A stretch of DNA of 64,000 nt. Source: Bacillus salacetis. GTDB taxonomy: Bacteria > Bacillota > Bacilli > Bacillales > Bacillaceae_B. Numbering within the stretch: the first letter of the stretch is position 1; each line of letters opens with the position of its first letter. Location: contig NZ_QXIR01000009.1 in assembly GCF_003581585.1 (NCBI RefSeq), positions 1-64,000 of the forward strand, in the 5' to 3' direction. Positions 55,872 to 63,936 of the stretch are shown piece after piece. The notes under the pieces were generated by a model. That model saw only the letters and a program-made list of their open reading frames with translations, ran no database searches and was not told where the DNA came from. Position numbers and translations under genes: made by a program.

Positions 55872-56530
55872 AATGATCCTCCCCCCTTTTTCTCAGACAG
55901 ATATTCCCTGAGCCCTTTGTTCCTCAATCGGCAGGAAGGGCATTCTCCGCAGCCATCCCCTCTTATGCCGTTATAGCAGGTAAGTGTCTTTTCACGGACA
56001 TATTGAAGCATACCCATCTCATCAGCCCATTTCCAAGTAGCTTTCTTATCGAGCCACATCAGTGGTGTATGAACAGCGTACCCTTCATCAAGGGCAAGGT
56101 TCAACGTAACATTGAATGATTTTACAAACATATCCCTGCAATCAGGGTATCCGCTGAAGTCGGTCTCACAGACACCCGTAATGATATGTCCGGCACCGAT
56201 ATTCCTGGCCAGGACCCCTGCAAATGAAAGAAACAATAGATTTCTGCCCGGAACAAAGGTGGAAGGAAGTTCCCCTTCTTTTTCGGTGATTTCCTCATTT
56301 CTGGTCAGCGCGCTTGGTGATAGCTGGTTAAGAAGGCTCATATCCAGCACATGATGTTGGATGTTGAATTCTTCGGCGATCTCCTTTGCACATGCAAGTT
56401 CATCAAGGTGCCTCTGTCCATAATTAAATGTGACTGCTTCAACCTCTTTGAATTCTTTTTTTGCCCAAATCAAACAGGTGGTACTATCCTGCCCACCACT
56501 GAAAACTACAAGTGCTTTCTCGTTTTTCAT
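55868..56530 (-). CDS. queC: 7-cyano-7-deazaguanine synthase
   Basis: The 220-residue ATP-dependent enzyme makes preQ0. The PP-loop reads [12 protein letters not shown] and the zinc site is [22 protein letters not shown]. The ATG at 56530 follows GAGGAG; the longer frame from 56557 is not needed. It is the first gene of queC-D-E. A PreQ1-I riboswitch with terminator lies about 100 bp upstream and should shut the operon off when preQ1 is abundant. Confidence 0.96.
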   Translation of the reverse strand: MKNEKALVVFSGGQDSTTCLIWAKKEFKEVEAVTFNYGQRHLDELACAKEIAEEFNIQHHVLDMSLLNQLSPSALTRNEEITEKEGELPSTFVPGRNLLFLSFAGVLARNIGAGHIITGVCETDFSGYPDCRDMFVKSFNVTLNLALDEGYAVHTPLMWLDKKATWKWADEMGMLQYVREKTLTCYNGIRGDGCGECPSCRLRNKGLREYLSEKKGGGSL

Positions 56531-56627
56531 AAAAAATCTCCTCTCTTTCTTAGGCACTCCTGCCTGGTAAAAGAAGAAGGAGGTTCATTGCACATTCTCT
56601 ATAAGCAATTTTCTATTGAACAAACAA

Positions 56628-56693
56628 AAAAACGGCACCCAAGGAGATGCCGTTTCCTTAGTTTTTTATAGAGGGTTAAGCTAGAACCTCTCC
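56628..56693 (-). promoter_or_regulatory. PreQ1-I riboswitch with terminator
   Basis: The minus strand reads AGAGGTTCTAGCTTAACCCT, then CTATAAAAAACTAAGG, which is the class I PreQ1 aptamer with its H-type pseudoknot parts. It differs by two bases from the queC leader I remember from B. subtilis. Directly downstream AACGGCATCTCC/GGGTGCCGTT with seven U residues forms the terminator (56628-56655). Confidence 0.95.
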
Positions 56694-56727
56694 TGCCTGC
56701 AGACAGATTTCTTCTATTTATTTTGCT

Positions 56728-56756
56728 ACTATAACATAGAGCCGGACGACTGTCAT
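56728..56756 (-). promoter_or_regulatory. Promoter of queCDE
   Basis: ATGACA (56751-56756), a 17-base spacer and TATAGT (56728-56733) on the minus strand place the start near 56721, about 30 bases ahead of the PreQ1 aptamer. Confidence 0.75.
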
Positions 56757-56768
56757 CTTATATCTGTT

Positions 56769-57623
56769 TTAATCCCGCAGCAAAGGCATTGAACAGCAGC
56801 GGAATGAGCCGCCTGATTTAATGATCTCAGAAAAATCCACTTCAATGACTTCATATCCATAACTTCTTAAAGACCGATTGACCCCCTTATTTTGCGGAAG
56901 GCTCAAAACTTTTCTATTCCCGATGGATAACACATTCGTCCCCATAGTGAATTGTTCCTCTGCATTCACTTCAATTAAATCATAATAAGATTCCAGCATT
57001 TTCAATTCTTTCCGTTTGAATGCAGGTGAAAATACAAGAGCTTCATCCGGGGAAAGAATGTTGAAAACACAGTCAAGATGCAGGTATTTTTTCTGGAAAG
57101 GAACTGGGATGACTTGGTACCCTTCAGCCAGCTCCTGCAATTGATTGATTGTTCCTTGGTCGGTACGGTGGCTTATCCCTACAAAAATCTTGTCTTTATC
57201 TATTATGACGTCCCCGCCTTCAATGCTGCTGAAGTCAAGCTTTTCATATTGAAGGCCATTGCTTTCGAGCCAGTCAGTCAACACACTGACTTCACCCGAC
57301 CGTATATCGCTTCCCATTTCAGATACATAAACAGTATCACCAATCGTGAAACCGATGTCCCTTGTAAATACCTGTTCAGGGAGCCTCTGGTCAGGCGGTA
57401 ACTGAATGACCTCCGCACCGTTTTCCTTCATAGCTTTCACAAAGTTCCCATGTTGAATCAAAGCTGTTTCAATATCTATATTTTTATCCAGGAAATGCTT
57501 TTGAGTCTCATTGATGACTTCCTCTATTTTCATGTAACGAGGCTGGCAAACGATGACTTTATTCAACCTGTCATATTCACTGTCACAATATTCCGTTTGC
57601 TGCTTTCTAATCGTAGTCGCCAT
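56769..57623 (-). CDS. ykgA: DDAH/arginine deiminase-fold hydrolase, YkgA-like
   Basis: The 284-residue protein belongs to the amidinotransferase/dimethylarginine dimethylaminohydrolase fold. FTRDIGFTIGDTVYVSEM, EGGDVI and KKYLHLDCVFNILS hold the substrate-binding Asp, the EGGD loop and catalytic His. The nucleophilic cysteine lies near the end in GSFRCCSMPLLRD. It resembles YkgA of B. subtilis. The natural substrate is unknown; related enzymes cleave methylated arginines or arginine. GGAGGG precedes the ATG. Confidence 0.88.
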   Translation of the reverse strand: MATTIRKQQTEYCDSEYDRLNKVIVCQPRYMKIEEVINETQKHFLDKNIDIETALIQHGNFVKAMKENGAEVIQLPPDQRLPEQVFTRDIGFTIGDTVYVSEMGSDIRSGEVSVLTDWLESNGLQYEKLDFSSIEGGDVIIDKDKIFVGISHRTDQGTINQLQELAEGYQVIPVPFQKKYLHLDCVFNILSPDEALVFSPAFKRKELKMLESYYDLIEVNAEEQFTMGTNVLSIGNRKVLSLPQNKGVNRSLRSYGYEVIEVDFSEIIKSGGSFRCCSMPLLRD

Positions 57624-57844
57624 ATTAACCCTCCATCTTAATATACCTTTTTATGAGACTATTCCCATTGATAAGATGATATTAAACTCGCAGATGGAAG
57701 GAAAGAACCCGCTCATTGCATAAAGATTAACTATTACGCATTATTACTGTATGTTTATTCTTGACAACCGGGTAATTCTTCCTTTTTACTGAATGAATAT
57801 TTACTGAAGAAATTTTACAATTTTATATGAAATGCCCTGCTGGT
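57624..57844. other. Gap downstream of GNAT and upstream of ykgA
   Basis: This short AT-rich gap contains the ykgA leader on the minus strand and no gene. A TTGACA at about 57762 has no matching -10 box at normal spacing. Confidence 0.4.
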
Positions 57845-58267
57845 CTAGAAGAGATTCTTTCTAAATGCATAACTGGACTTGCTGAATTCCATCACTTCGT
57901 AGAAGCGGTGGGCATCCTTCCTTTGAAGGCCAGAATCAAGGCCAATCGTTTCGCATCCTTCACCCTTGCCCCACTCCTCAACAAATTGAAGGAGTTTTCT
58001 TCCATATCCCTTTGACCGGACCGATGAGGCAGTGACGAGATCATAGACGAATACATGACGCTTGGAATAAAAATTCGTTCTGATTATAACTCCTGCAAGT
58101 GAAACCAGTTCTTCTTCATCATACAGGCAGAAAACTCTGTACCCCTCACTCTTCATGTCTTTCAATAAACTTTTATATCCCTCTCTGGATAAATCTGTCC
58201 TCAACTCAATCAATAGCTGATATACCTTGGCCCAATCCTGTTGGGTTACGGCTTCCCTAAATTCCAT
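57845..58267 (-). CDS. GNAT-family N-acetyltransferase
   Basis: The 140-residue protein is a compact single-domain GNAT enzyme. Motif A is VYDLVTASSVRSKGYGRKLLQFVEEWGKGEG, and the end carries the RFYEVMEFSKSSYAFRKNL pattern of substrate-side strands. The ATG at 58267 has better spacing from GGGAGT than the one at 58273. The acetyl acceptor is unknown. No operon partners are evident. Confidence 0.85.
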   Translation of the reverse strand: MEFREAVTQQDWAKVYQLLIELRTDLSREGYKSLLKDMKSEGYRVFCLYDEEELVSLAGVIIRTNFYSKRHVFVYDLVTASSVRSKGYGRKLLQFVEEWGKGEGCETIGLDSGLQRKDAHRFYEVMEFSKSSYAFRKNLF

Positions 58268-58521
58268 GTTCATTACTCCCTTTTCTCAAAATCCTGACTT
58301 CCCACTATTATTCTTTATAAGAAGAATTAATTCCTTCATACCAATTCCCCAGTCTGTTCTTAGTAAGGCCGGAGTTGATACCGGCTGCAAGCCTTCGAAG
58401 TGATAGTGATTACTATGGAGAGGAAGGATAGGATTGCTGCCTTACTCCTGCTGAACAGAAGGATTTGAAGACAGCCTATGGGAAGAAGGAGCATGGAGTT
58501 CGGCCGCTTATCTTCATTATT
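58268..58521. other. Gap between GNAT gene and repeat copy D
   Basis: No gene is supported. The middle (58360-58500) is relatively GC-rich and purine-rich on the plus strand and could be decayed coding sequence, but every frame is broken and I recognise nothing. Confidence 0.35.
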
Positions 58522-58716
58522 AAAGGCTGTTTTTCACATATATTGTTGCTTTCGGAAAAATCCGAGATACCGATTTTCCTCCCTGTACCCCAAGGTTTTT
58601 CTCTCAAAATAGGGAAAGATTTCTTTTCCTTTTAACAAACCAGGGGTTTCTCGGGGGGTTACCAGGAGATGATCTGTGATAGATATTAATTAGAGCATAA
58701 AAGTTTACGGAAAAAG
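58522..58716 (-). repeat. Dispersed structured repeat, copy D (diverged)
   Basis: The plus strand begins AAAGGCTGTTTTTCACATAT, then TGTTGCTTTCGGAAAAATCC, and ends CATAAAAGTTTACGG. Internal blocks CCCTGTACCCCAAGGTTTTT and CCAGGGGTTTCTCGG match the family. The TTTGTTGCT end is mutated, so the subterminal inverted repeat is lost. Confidence 0.78.
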
Positions 58717-58726
58717 CCAACAAAAA

Positions 58727-58757
58727 AATAAGAACCCCTGCTCAATAAAGCGGGGTT
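58727..58757 (-). terminator. Terminator of flavodoxin-fold gene
   Basis: AGAACCCC pairs with GGGGTTCT around a 13-base loop, followed on the minus strand by TATTTTTTTG. Confidence 0.88.
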
Positions 58758-58789
58758 CTGGAACTGAGAAGTGTATCTCAGCGGTTTAT

Positions 58790-59416
58790 TTATGAATTAA
58801 CTACATTTCCTTCTGCTGGAATCGGATGTTCTTTCAGCATTTTAGCAAAATGTATCAGGTTGTAGGCCATGATTCTGGTATTTTGTTTAGTGAAATCATT
58901 TTTGAAGCCTTCCGCTTCAAGGAATGAAGGTCCCGGCCCCGCTTCCCCGACCCAGTAGGAGTCGACGTTAGGCGGGATAGTGAACCCCAGGTGGGACATC
59001 CCGTAAATAATATCCCTCGAGGCACTTTTGGCTCCATCTTCATTTCCAGTTACGATTGAACCTGCAACCTTATTATAGTAAAGGTATTGGCCTTTATCAT
59101 TTGTCAGGCTTGCACCTCCATTGATCCGTTCGATTACCCGCTTGGCAATACTGCTTTTTTCGCCCAGCCAGATGGGTGTACCGATTACGAGGATATCCGA
59201 TTCCTTCACTTTCTCGAAAATCTCTGGCCACTCGTCACCGATTCCTTCATCAGGAGTCATTCCGGGTGCCACATTATAGTCGGCAATCCGGATCGTTTCT
59301 GTGTCAACGCCTTCATCCTGCATAATATCGATTACTTTGTCCATTAAGCCTTGTGTGTTAGAAGTTTCAGGGCTTTTCTTTAAACTGCAATTCAGAAATA
59401 ATGCCTTTATAGTCAA
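58790..59416 (-). CDS. Flavodoxin-fold NAD(P)H-dependent oxidoreductase
   Basis: The 208-residue protein opens with MTIKALFLNCSLKKSPETSN, the phosphate-binding loop of the FMN-reductase type flavodoxin fold. DILVIGTPIWLGEKSSIAKRVIERI and SIVTGNEDGAKSASRDI are the flavin-site loops. It likely binds FMN and reduces quinones, flavins or similar acceptors with NAD(P)H. The physiological substrate is unknown. GGAGG precedes the ATG, and it has its own terminator. Confidence 0.88.
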   Translation of the reverse strand: MTIKALFLNCSLKKSPETSNTQGLMDKVIDIMQDEGVDTETIRIADYNVAPGMTPDEGIGDEWPEIFEKVKESDILVIGTPIWLGEKSSIAKRVIERINGGASLTNDKGQYLYYNKVAGSIVTGNEDGAKSASRDIIYGMSHLGFTIPPNVDSYWVGEAGPGPSFLEAEGFKNDFTKQNTRIMAYNLIHFAKMLKEHPIPAEGNVVNS

Positions 59417-59682
59417 AATACTTACCTCCTTCAGATAGTTCTCTTATTTAATATCCACTTAAAGCTATAATCAAACTAGCTGGTGAGTATGAGAACAATT
59501 TAACTGCAGGAAGTCTTGCAAGCGTTCTGTTTTAGTATTTATTATTATTTCAAATTAATTACTAGATAAAAGCAAGGGGGCCGGCTCTTTTTTTCCTTAT
59601 TTAAAAAGGGCTCTCAGAGATGGACCCTTTAAAATTTTCATCAACAGCAGAAAAGAGCCGATCAGAATTTTAATCCTTTTAT
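59417..59682. other. Gap downstream of second sda-like gene
   Basis: No gene is seen. CGGCTCTTTT (59582) and AAAAGAGCCG (59652) form a 10-bp inverted repeat around 60 bases, which could act as a loose terminator for the Sda-like gene on the minus strand. Confidence 0.45.
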
Positions 59683-59826
59683 CTATTTATAGGTAACGAT
59701 TACCCTTCTTTTCATTTCTTTTTTTAACATGGCAATATATTCTTCCGAGTGTCTCTGCTTTTTGGCATGCCTCCATACAGTCATCAGCTGTTTATTGCTT
59801 AATTGCTTTAGAGTTATAGGGTCCAT
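59683..59826 (-). CDS. Second Sda-family small protein
   Basis: The 47-residue frame reads MDPITLKQLSNKQLMTVWRH and continues AKKQRHSEEYIAMLKKEMKR. The LSNKQL, WRHAKK and EEYIAMLKKEMKRR positions match the Sda pattern L-S-x-x-x-L ... (D/E)(F/Y)I..L..E(I/M)KRR. AAGGAGG lies six bases before the ATG. It is more diverged from classical Sda than the copy at 31.4 kb, and no DnaA box is visible upstream, so it may serve another kinase or signal. Confidence 0.68.
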   Translation of the reverse strand: MDPITLKQLSNKQLMTVWRHAKKQRHSEEYIAMLKKEMKRRVIVTYK

Positions 59827-59943
59827 GCATTCCTCCTTACGAAAAGAAGAACATTCAAATTTGACAAAAGGTATTTAAAGGTTTTTACCCTATTTTTACA
59901 GTTTATAACTTTTTACAATTTAAGTGGATGGCATCTTTGACAT

Positions 59944-60705
59944 TTACCGGATAAAGCCGCCTTCTGAATGAATGATCTGACCAGTAATCCACTGTGCTTC
60001 AGGTGAGACCAGAAAAGCGATTAAGTTTGCTGTATCCTCAGGAACCCCCAGCCTTCCCATCGGAAATTGGCTGATCAATTCTTTTTGTATGGTTTCAGTC
60101 ATCCATCCCGTTTGAGTCGGCCCGGGATTGACAGCATTAATGGTGACCCCTTTTCGGGCAGCATGAACGGCTGTTGATCTGACTAATGCCTCAGCCCCGC
60201 TTTTGGTCATTGCATATGCCAGTTCATCGGGCATGGCTCCCAGTGATTGCCCGCTTGTAAGAAATACCACCCGTCCTCCGGCATCTTCATCAACAACCCG
60301 GATAAACTCAGCTGTTAAAAGGCTTGGTGCCCTAAGATTGACAAAGTAGTGCCTATCCAATTCCCTGCCCGAAAACTTCCCGATACTTGTTTCTGTTGAA
60401 TAAGCAGCGTTATTCACAAGGATTGCCGGCTTCCCCAATTTGTTTATTACGGAATTCAACACTTGTTCAGGTGCCTCTTCTTTCATAAAATCAATTTCTT
60501 CCCATTCGCACCTGACTCCTTTTTCCACTATAGCTGTTTTCAAACGCTCGAATCCCTCTTCTTCTGCGCCCCAAGGCATGCTGTTGTCATATTCCCTGTA
60601 CCCTGTAAAAAATATATCGCAGCCCTGATCCGCTAATTTAAGACAGATGGAGGCACCAATGCCCCCCAGTCTGCTGGCCCCTGTCACCACAGCAATCCTG
60701 TTCAT
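59944..60705 (-). CDS. SDR-family oxidoreductase
   Basis: The 253-residue short-chain dehydrogenase has the cofactor loop VVTGASRLGGIGASI, LVNNAAYS, and the catalytic Tyr/Lys in AYAMTKSGAEALV, with TSGQSLGA providing Ser. NAVNPGPTQTGWM and GRLGVPEDTANLIAFLVSPEAQWITGQIIHSEGGF complete the fold. FabG-like enzymes have this form, but the substrate is unknown. It overlaps the ABC-F gene by four bases on the same strand, so both are read from one message. Confidence 0.9.
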   Translation of the reverse strand: MNRIAVVTGASRLGGIGASICLKLADQGCDIFFTGYREYDNSMPWGAEEEGFERLKTAIVEKGVRCEWEEIDFMKEEAPEQVLNSVINKLGKPAILVNNAAYSTETSIGKFSGRELDRHYFVNLRAPSLLTAEFIRVVDEDAGGRVVFLTSGQSLGAMPDELAYAMTKSGAEALVRSTAVHAARKGVTINAVNPGPTQTGWMTETIQKELISQFPMGRLGVPEDTANLIAFLVSPEAQWITGQIIHSEGGFIR

Positions 60706-62285
60706 GATCTTAACTCCTTCAGCTGACGAAGCACTTCCTGGTATTGGCCCTCAATTAAAGAAACATCATCAGAAGGAGAAGGTATGCTCAAGCGGCTGAT
60801 CAGTTCGGTCATCTTTGTTTCAAGCATCAAGATTTCCTCTTCATTTTCATCTGCTTTCGTTGGCTGTCGGCTCCACTCCTCGGACTGCTGCAAACCACCG
60901 TCAAACATAGTTATTGTTCCATCCTGGAATCTCCATAGCTTATCCGCAACATTATCAAGGAATGCCCTATCATGGGAAATGACGAGGACCGTTCCCGGAT
61001 AGTCCCGCAAAAGTCCCTCCATTGCTTGCAGTGTATCAAGGTCGACATGATTTGTCGGCTCATCGAGGATCAATAGGTTATAATCACCGACCAGCAGCTT
61101 TGCAAGGGAGATCTTCACGCGTTCCCCTCCGCTCAGTACATGAATTGGTTTATGGACGTCCTCTTCATAAAATCTTAATCGTGCCAGGATGATCCTGATG
61201 ACATGCTGCGGTAGGGTACTGCCTTCTGTTACATATTCGAGGATAGTAGAGTTTTCCGGAAGGTTTTCCAGCGTCTGCTCAAAGTATCCCGCCTTCACAT
61301 TCTGTGCAATGTCCACCTGTTCTGGATCCTCCTGCAGAAGCTGCCTGATCAAGGTCGTTTTTCCGCACCCATTTCGGCCGATGCAAGCTGTTTTACTGCC
61401 GGTTTTTAATTTAAGATGGCTGCTTTGATAAAGTTTATTGCCATCAATCCATTTTTCGATGTCTTTAGCTGATAGCAATGTCTTTCTATGGATGGGCGTT
61501 TGCAGTTTATATTCCATTTTTACGGCATCCCACTCAAATGGTTTTTCCACCTTTTCCATCCTGTCAATCCGCTCCCGTATCACAGTGGAAACACGTTCCA
61601 CTTTCGCTCTCTTCCCTGCAGCCTTCCCTTTATACAGCTGCCATTCGGAATTCCCCATACGGGAAGGAGGCTTATCCATACCTTGAGCTTGCTTCTTCTT
61701 TTGTTCATACCTTTCCTGCAGCCGCTTTTTTTCTTTCGTGTAGCCCTCATACTTCGCTTCCTGCTCTTTCTTTTGCCGTTCCTTTTCCTGCAGATAATCA
61801 TCATAATTTCCCTGGTACTCTATCAGTTTCCCCTCTTCAATTTCCCAGATTTTTGAACAGACCGCATTTAGAAGGGACCTGTCATGGGATGCCAGGATAA
61901 AGCTGCCGTTAAAAGTCTTCAGGCGTTTTTGAAGCTCTTCAATTCTTTCCCAGTCAAGATTGTTCGACGGCTCATCCAAAAACATTAAGCCACTGGTTTC
62001 GGAAAAAAGCGCATTCAACTTTTTGATCGTCATTTCTCCTCCGCTTAAATAGGTGTCACTGATATTTTGATTCAGCTGCTCAAAATATCCGCTGCTGCAG
62101 TACCACTCCACTTCCGGCACTGCATCCGTCAATCCCTGAAGGTACTTTAAGAGAAGCGATTTACCTTGGCCGTTCTTTCCTATCAAGCCGATTTTATCCC
62201 CTTGATAGATATTTATTTCTTTCTCATCAAAAAACTTCTTATCACCGATTGTGTATTGAACATTTCTGGCTCTCATCAATAACAT
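60702..62285 (-). CDS. ABC-F protein, probable ribosomal protection (Vga/VmlR-type)
   Basis: The 527-residue protein has two ATP-binding cassettes and no membrane spans. Walker A motifs are GKNGQGKS and GRNGCGKT. The signatures are LSGGEMT and LSGGERVKISLAKLL, with DEPSNNLD and DEPTNHVD. A shortened first cassette and a long charged linker (about residues 170-250, GYTKEKKRLQERYEQKKKQ) resemble resistance-type ABC-F proteins. These displace lincosamides, streptogramins or pleuromutilins from the ribosome. The start codon sits right behind a terminator hairpin containing the ribosome site, pointing to drug-induced attenuation. Confidence 0.88.
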   Translation of the reverse strand: MLLMRARNVQYTIGDKKFFDEKEINIYQGDKIGLIGKNGQGKSLLLKYLQGLTDAVPEVEWYCSSGYFEQLNQNISDTYLSGGEMTIKKLNALFSETSGLMFLDEPSNNLDWERIEELQKRLKTFNGSFILASHDRSLLNAVCSKIWEIEEGKLIEYQGNYDDYLQEKERQKKEQEAKYEGYTKEKKRLQERYEQKKKQAQGMDKPPSRMGNSEWQLYKGKAAGKRAKVERVSTVIRERIDRMEKVEKPFEWDAVKMEYKLQTPIHRKTLLSAKDIEKWIDGNKLYQSSHLKLKTGSKTACIGRNGCGKTTLIRQLLQEDPEQVDIAQNVKAGYFEQTLENLPENSTILEYVTEGSTLPQHVIRIILARLRFYEEDVHKPIHVLSGGERVKISLAKLLVGDYNLLILDEPTNHVDLDTLQAMEGLLRDYPGTVLVISHDRAFLDNVADKLWRFQDGTITMFDGGLQQSEEWSRQPTKADENEEEILMLETKMTELISRLSIPSPSDDVSLIEGQYQEVLRQLKELRS

Positions 62286-62318
62286 AAAAAAACCTCCCCG
62301 AAATGCTCCGGAAAGGTT
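62286..62318 (-). terminator. Attenuator terminator overlapping ABC-F ribosome site
   Basis: On the minus strand AACCTTTCCGG (62318-62308) pairs with CGGGGAGGTT (62300-62291) using two G-U pairs, followed by seven U residues ending next to the ATG. The ribosome site GGGGAGG is inside the 3' arm. Upstream, AGAAGGTT near 62380 can pair with AACCTT and so compete. Confidence 0.85.
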
Positions 62319-62456
62319 AGTATGTATTCTATGCTCATTAGTTAAAAAAAGTTACACGTACAGAAAAAACCAAGAAAACCTTCTAAAGAAAGATTCCTGC
62401 AGACTGAGTGGTATACTTTTTTTGAGCGAAGAGTCCAAAGTGAAAAATGGACATAC

Positions 62457-62543
62457 TTATCCTATCCGGAACGAGTTTAATTTTACAAATATGCTTTTGC
62501 TTTTTCTCGTTTTAGTGGGATAGGTAATTACTTCATTGCTCAA
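62457..62543 (-). CDS. Possible 28-codon leader peptide of ABC-F gene
   Basis: A TTG start at 62543, eight bases after AAAGGA, opens a 28-residue frame (MSNEVITYPTKTRKSKSIFV...) ending TAA at 62457. CCTATCC and GGATAGG, plus ACGAG and CTCGT, at its two ends can pair. Such leader frames control other ABC-F genes. However, the ribosome site overlaps the predicted transcript start near 62553, which weakens the case. Confidence 0.3.
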   Translation of the reverse strand: MSNEVITYPTKTRKSKSIFVKLNSFRIG

Positions 62544-62559
62544 AAATTCAGTCCTTTCT

Positions 62560-62587
62560 ATTTTAGCTACTCTCAGTATATTGGCAA
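62560..62587 (-). promoter_or_regulatory. Promoter of ABC-F leader
   Basis: TTGCCA (62582-62587), a 16-base spacer and TAAAAT (62560-62565) on the minus strand give a likely start near 62553 and a leader of about 270 nt before the ABC-F gene. Confidence 0.6.
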
Positions 62588-62620
62588 CCATTAGAATTTG
62601 CAACAAGTCCATGAAAAAAT

Positions 62621-63172
62621 TCACACCCTGCCGAGTCCTTTTCCCTCCTTGAAAAGCTTCCTGATCAGCCTGATTTGGCCTCTGTGATTGATTTCATCTT
62701 CAAATACATGAAACCATTTAAAAAAGTTGTTCCCCTTTTTGCTGTACCAAAAATCCGTCTCATGATAAAGCCAGCTTTCATCCAGCGAGGCGAACTTTTC
62801 TTCCGTGATTTTTCTGACTGCCTCTAATTCATCCAGATAGTATTGAAGAGGCTTTCCTTGAATGACTGCAGCCTCTTTCCCCAATCCAACTGCCGGCTCA
62901 AGTGTATCTGCATAATCATTGATCTCTTCATCACCAGCTTCTTCAAACGTCATTTTTTGATACACTTTTTCGACAGCCGTCAAATGAGCAAGCAGCATGG
63001 CGATGGAATTGAACTCACCATTGTGGCGGTAATCCACTTCTTCTTGTGATACATTCTTCAAATCAGCCAGCGTGGTGAATCTGGCATAATTCATCATAGA
63101 TATCAATATAGAGAAATCTTTCTTATATCCGTCTTTTTCTTTGATTAAAAACATATTTTCATTGATTTCCAT
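62621..63172 (-). CDS. DinB-like protein (DUF664/YfiT-type four-helix fold)
   Basis: The 183-residue protein is all-helical. A His in MLLAHLTAVEKVYQ and the late motif FKWFHVFEDEINHRGQIRLIRKL match the metal-binding histidine pattern (H...H..H) of the DinB superfamily. Members include bacillithiol-dependent transferases, a thiol system used by Bacillaceae, but the sequence does not prove such a role. The ATG at 63172 is seven bases after GGGGG. Confidence 0.82.
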   Translation of the reverse strand: MEINENMFLIKEKDGYKKDFSILISMMNYARFTTLADLKNVSQEEVDYRHNGEFNSIAMLLAHLTAVEKVYQKMTFEEAGDEEINDYADTLEPAVGLGKEAAVIQGKPLQYYLDELEAVRKITEEKFASLDESWLYHETDFWYSKKGNNFFKWFHVFEDEINHRGQIRLIRKLFKEGKGLGRV

Positions 63173-63245
63173 ACTCCAGCCCCCTAGAAACATCTTTGAT
63201 ACCTGACTATACTATCATAATAATCAGACATTTACCCTCATTATT

Positions 63246-63434
63246 AGGCTGTTTTCGCATTCATTGTTGCTTGCGGAAAAATCCCATGAGCCGGATTTTC
63301 CCCCTGTATTCCAAGGCCTTTCACTCGAAAAAGGGAGAGTAGCTCTTTTCTTTCTTGTTTACAGAGATTTTTTCGGTGAATTACCAGGATATTATTTGAA
63401 AAAAAAATTAAATAGCAACAAAGTTTACGCAAAG
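63246..63434 (-). repeat. Dispersed structured repeat, copy E
   Basis: The plus strand begins AGGCTGTTTTCGCATTCATT, then GTTGCTTGCGGAAAAATCCC, and ends AGCAACAAAGTTTACGC. It retains the subterminal inverted repeat (TTGTTGCT on one side, AGCAACAA on the other) and the GGAAAAT/ATTTTCC stem. It lies between the DinB-like and Nudix genes. Confidence 0.88.
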
Positions 63435-63442
63435 AGCTTAAA

Positions 63443-63829
63443 TTAACACTCATTCAACTTCATTTTGAAACGGTTCACGACAAGTTCCCTTATCGGAAGT
63501 GTAAATGGATCGAACTTCTCCATGTCATTAATATGAACCCACGCTGCATCCAATAAGTCATCATTTTCAGGGAGGGATGTATCCAAATATAATTCACCTG
63601 ATACGATTTTTGCCAGGAAGGAGTATTTATCCGAAGAGATGGACAGCTGTTCAATGGCTTCAGTCCAGTATCCGGTCTCTTCCTGTACTTCCCTTACCAT
63701 CGCCTGCTCAGGGGTTTCCCCCTCTTCAATCCCGCCGCCGGGAAAGTTCCATACGATGTCACCTCTCTGAACGAACTGCTTTACCATCAAAATATATTCA
63801 TCCCTGAATATGATTCCTTGTGAGATCAC
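63443..63829 (-). CDS. Nudix hydrolase
   Basis: The 128-residue protein contains the complete Nudix box GGGIEEGETPEQAMVREVQE-ETG, with the Mg2+-binding REVQEE core. It follows GDIVWNFPGG, where Trp/Asn precede the box as in ADP-ribose or MutT-type enzymes. It cleaves a nucleoside diphosphate linked to another group; the substrate is unknown. The start is a GTG at 63829 with AAGGGTGG upstream. A second Nudix-like gene begins divergently 107 bp away. Confidence 0.9.
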   Translation of the reverse strand: MISQGIIFRDEYILMVKQFVQRGDIVWNFPGGGIEEGETPEQAMVREVQEETGYWTEAIEQLSISSDKYSFLAKIVSGELYLDTSLPENDDLLDAAWVHINDMEKFDPFTLPIRELVVNRFKMKLNEC

Positions 63830-63936
63830 GCTGTTCCACCCTTTACTTTTATCTTTTAAATCTATTTTACACCATTTCCATTAAAGTATAAATCTGGTAA
63901 ACTATATTTCCATTAGTTAGAAAGGAAGATGATTGA

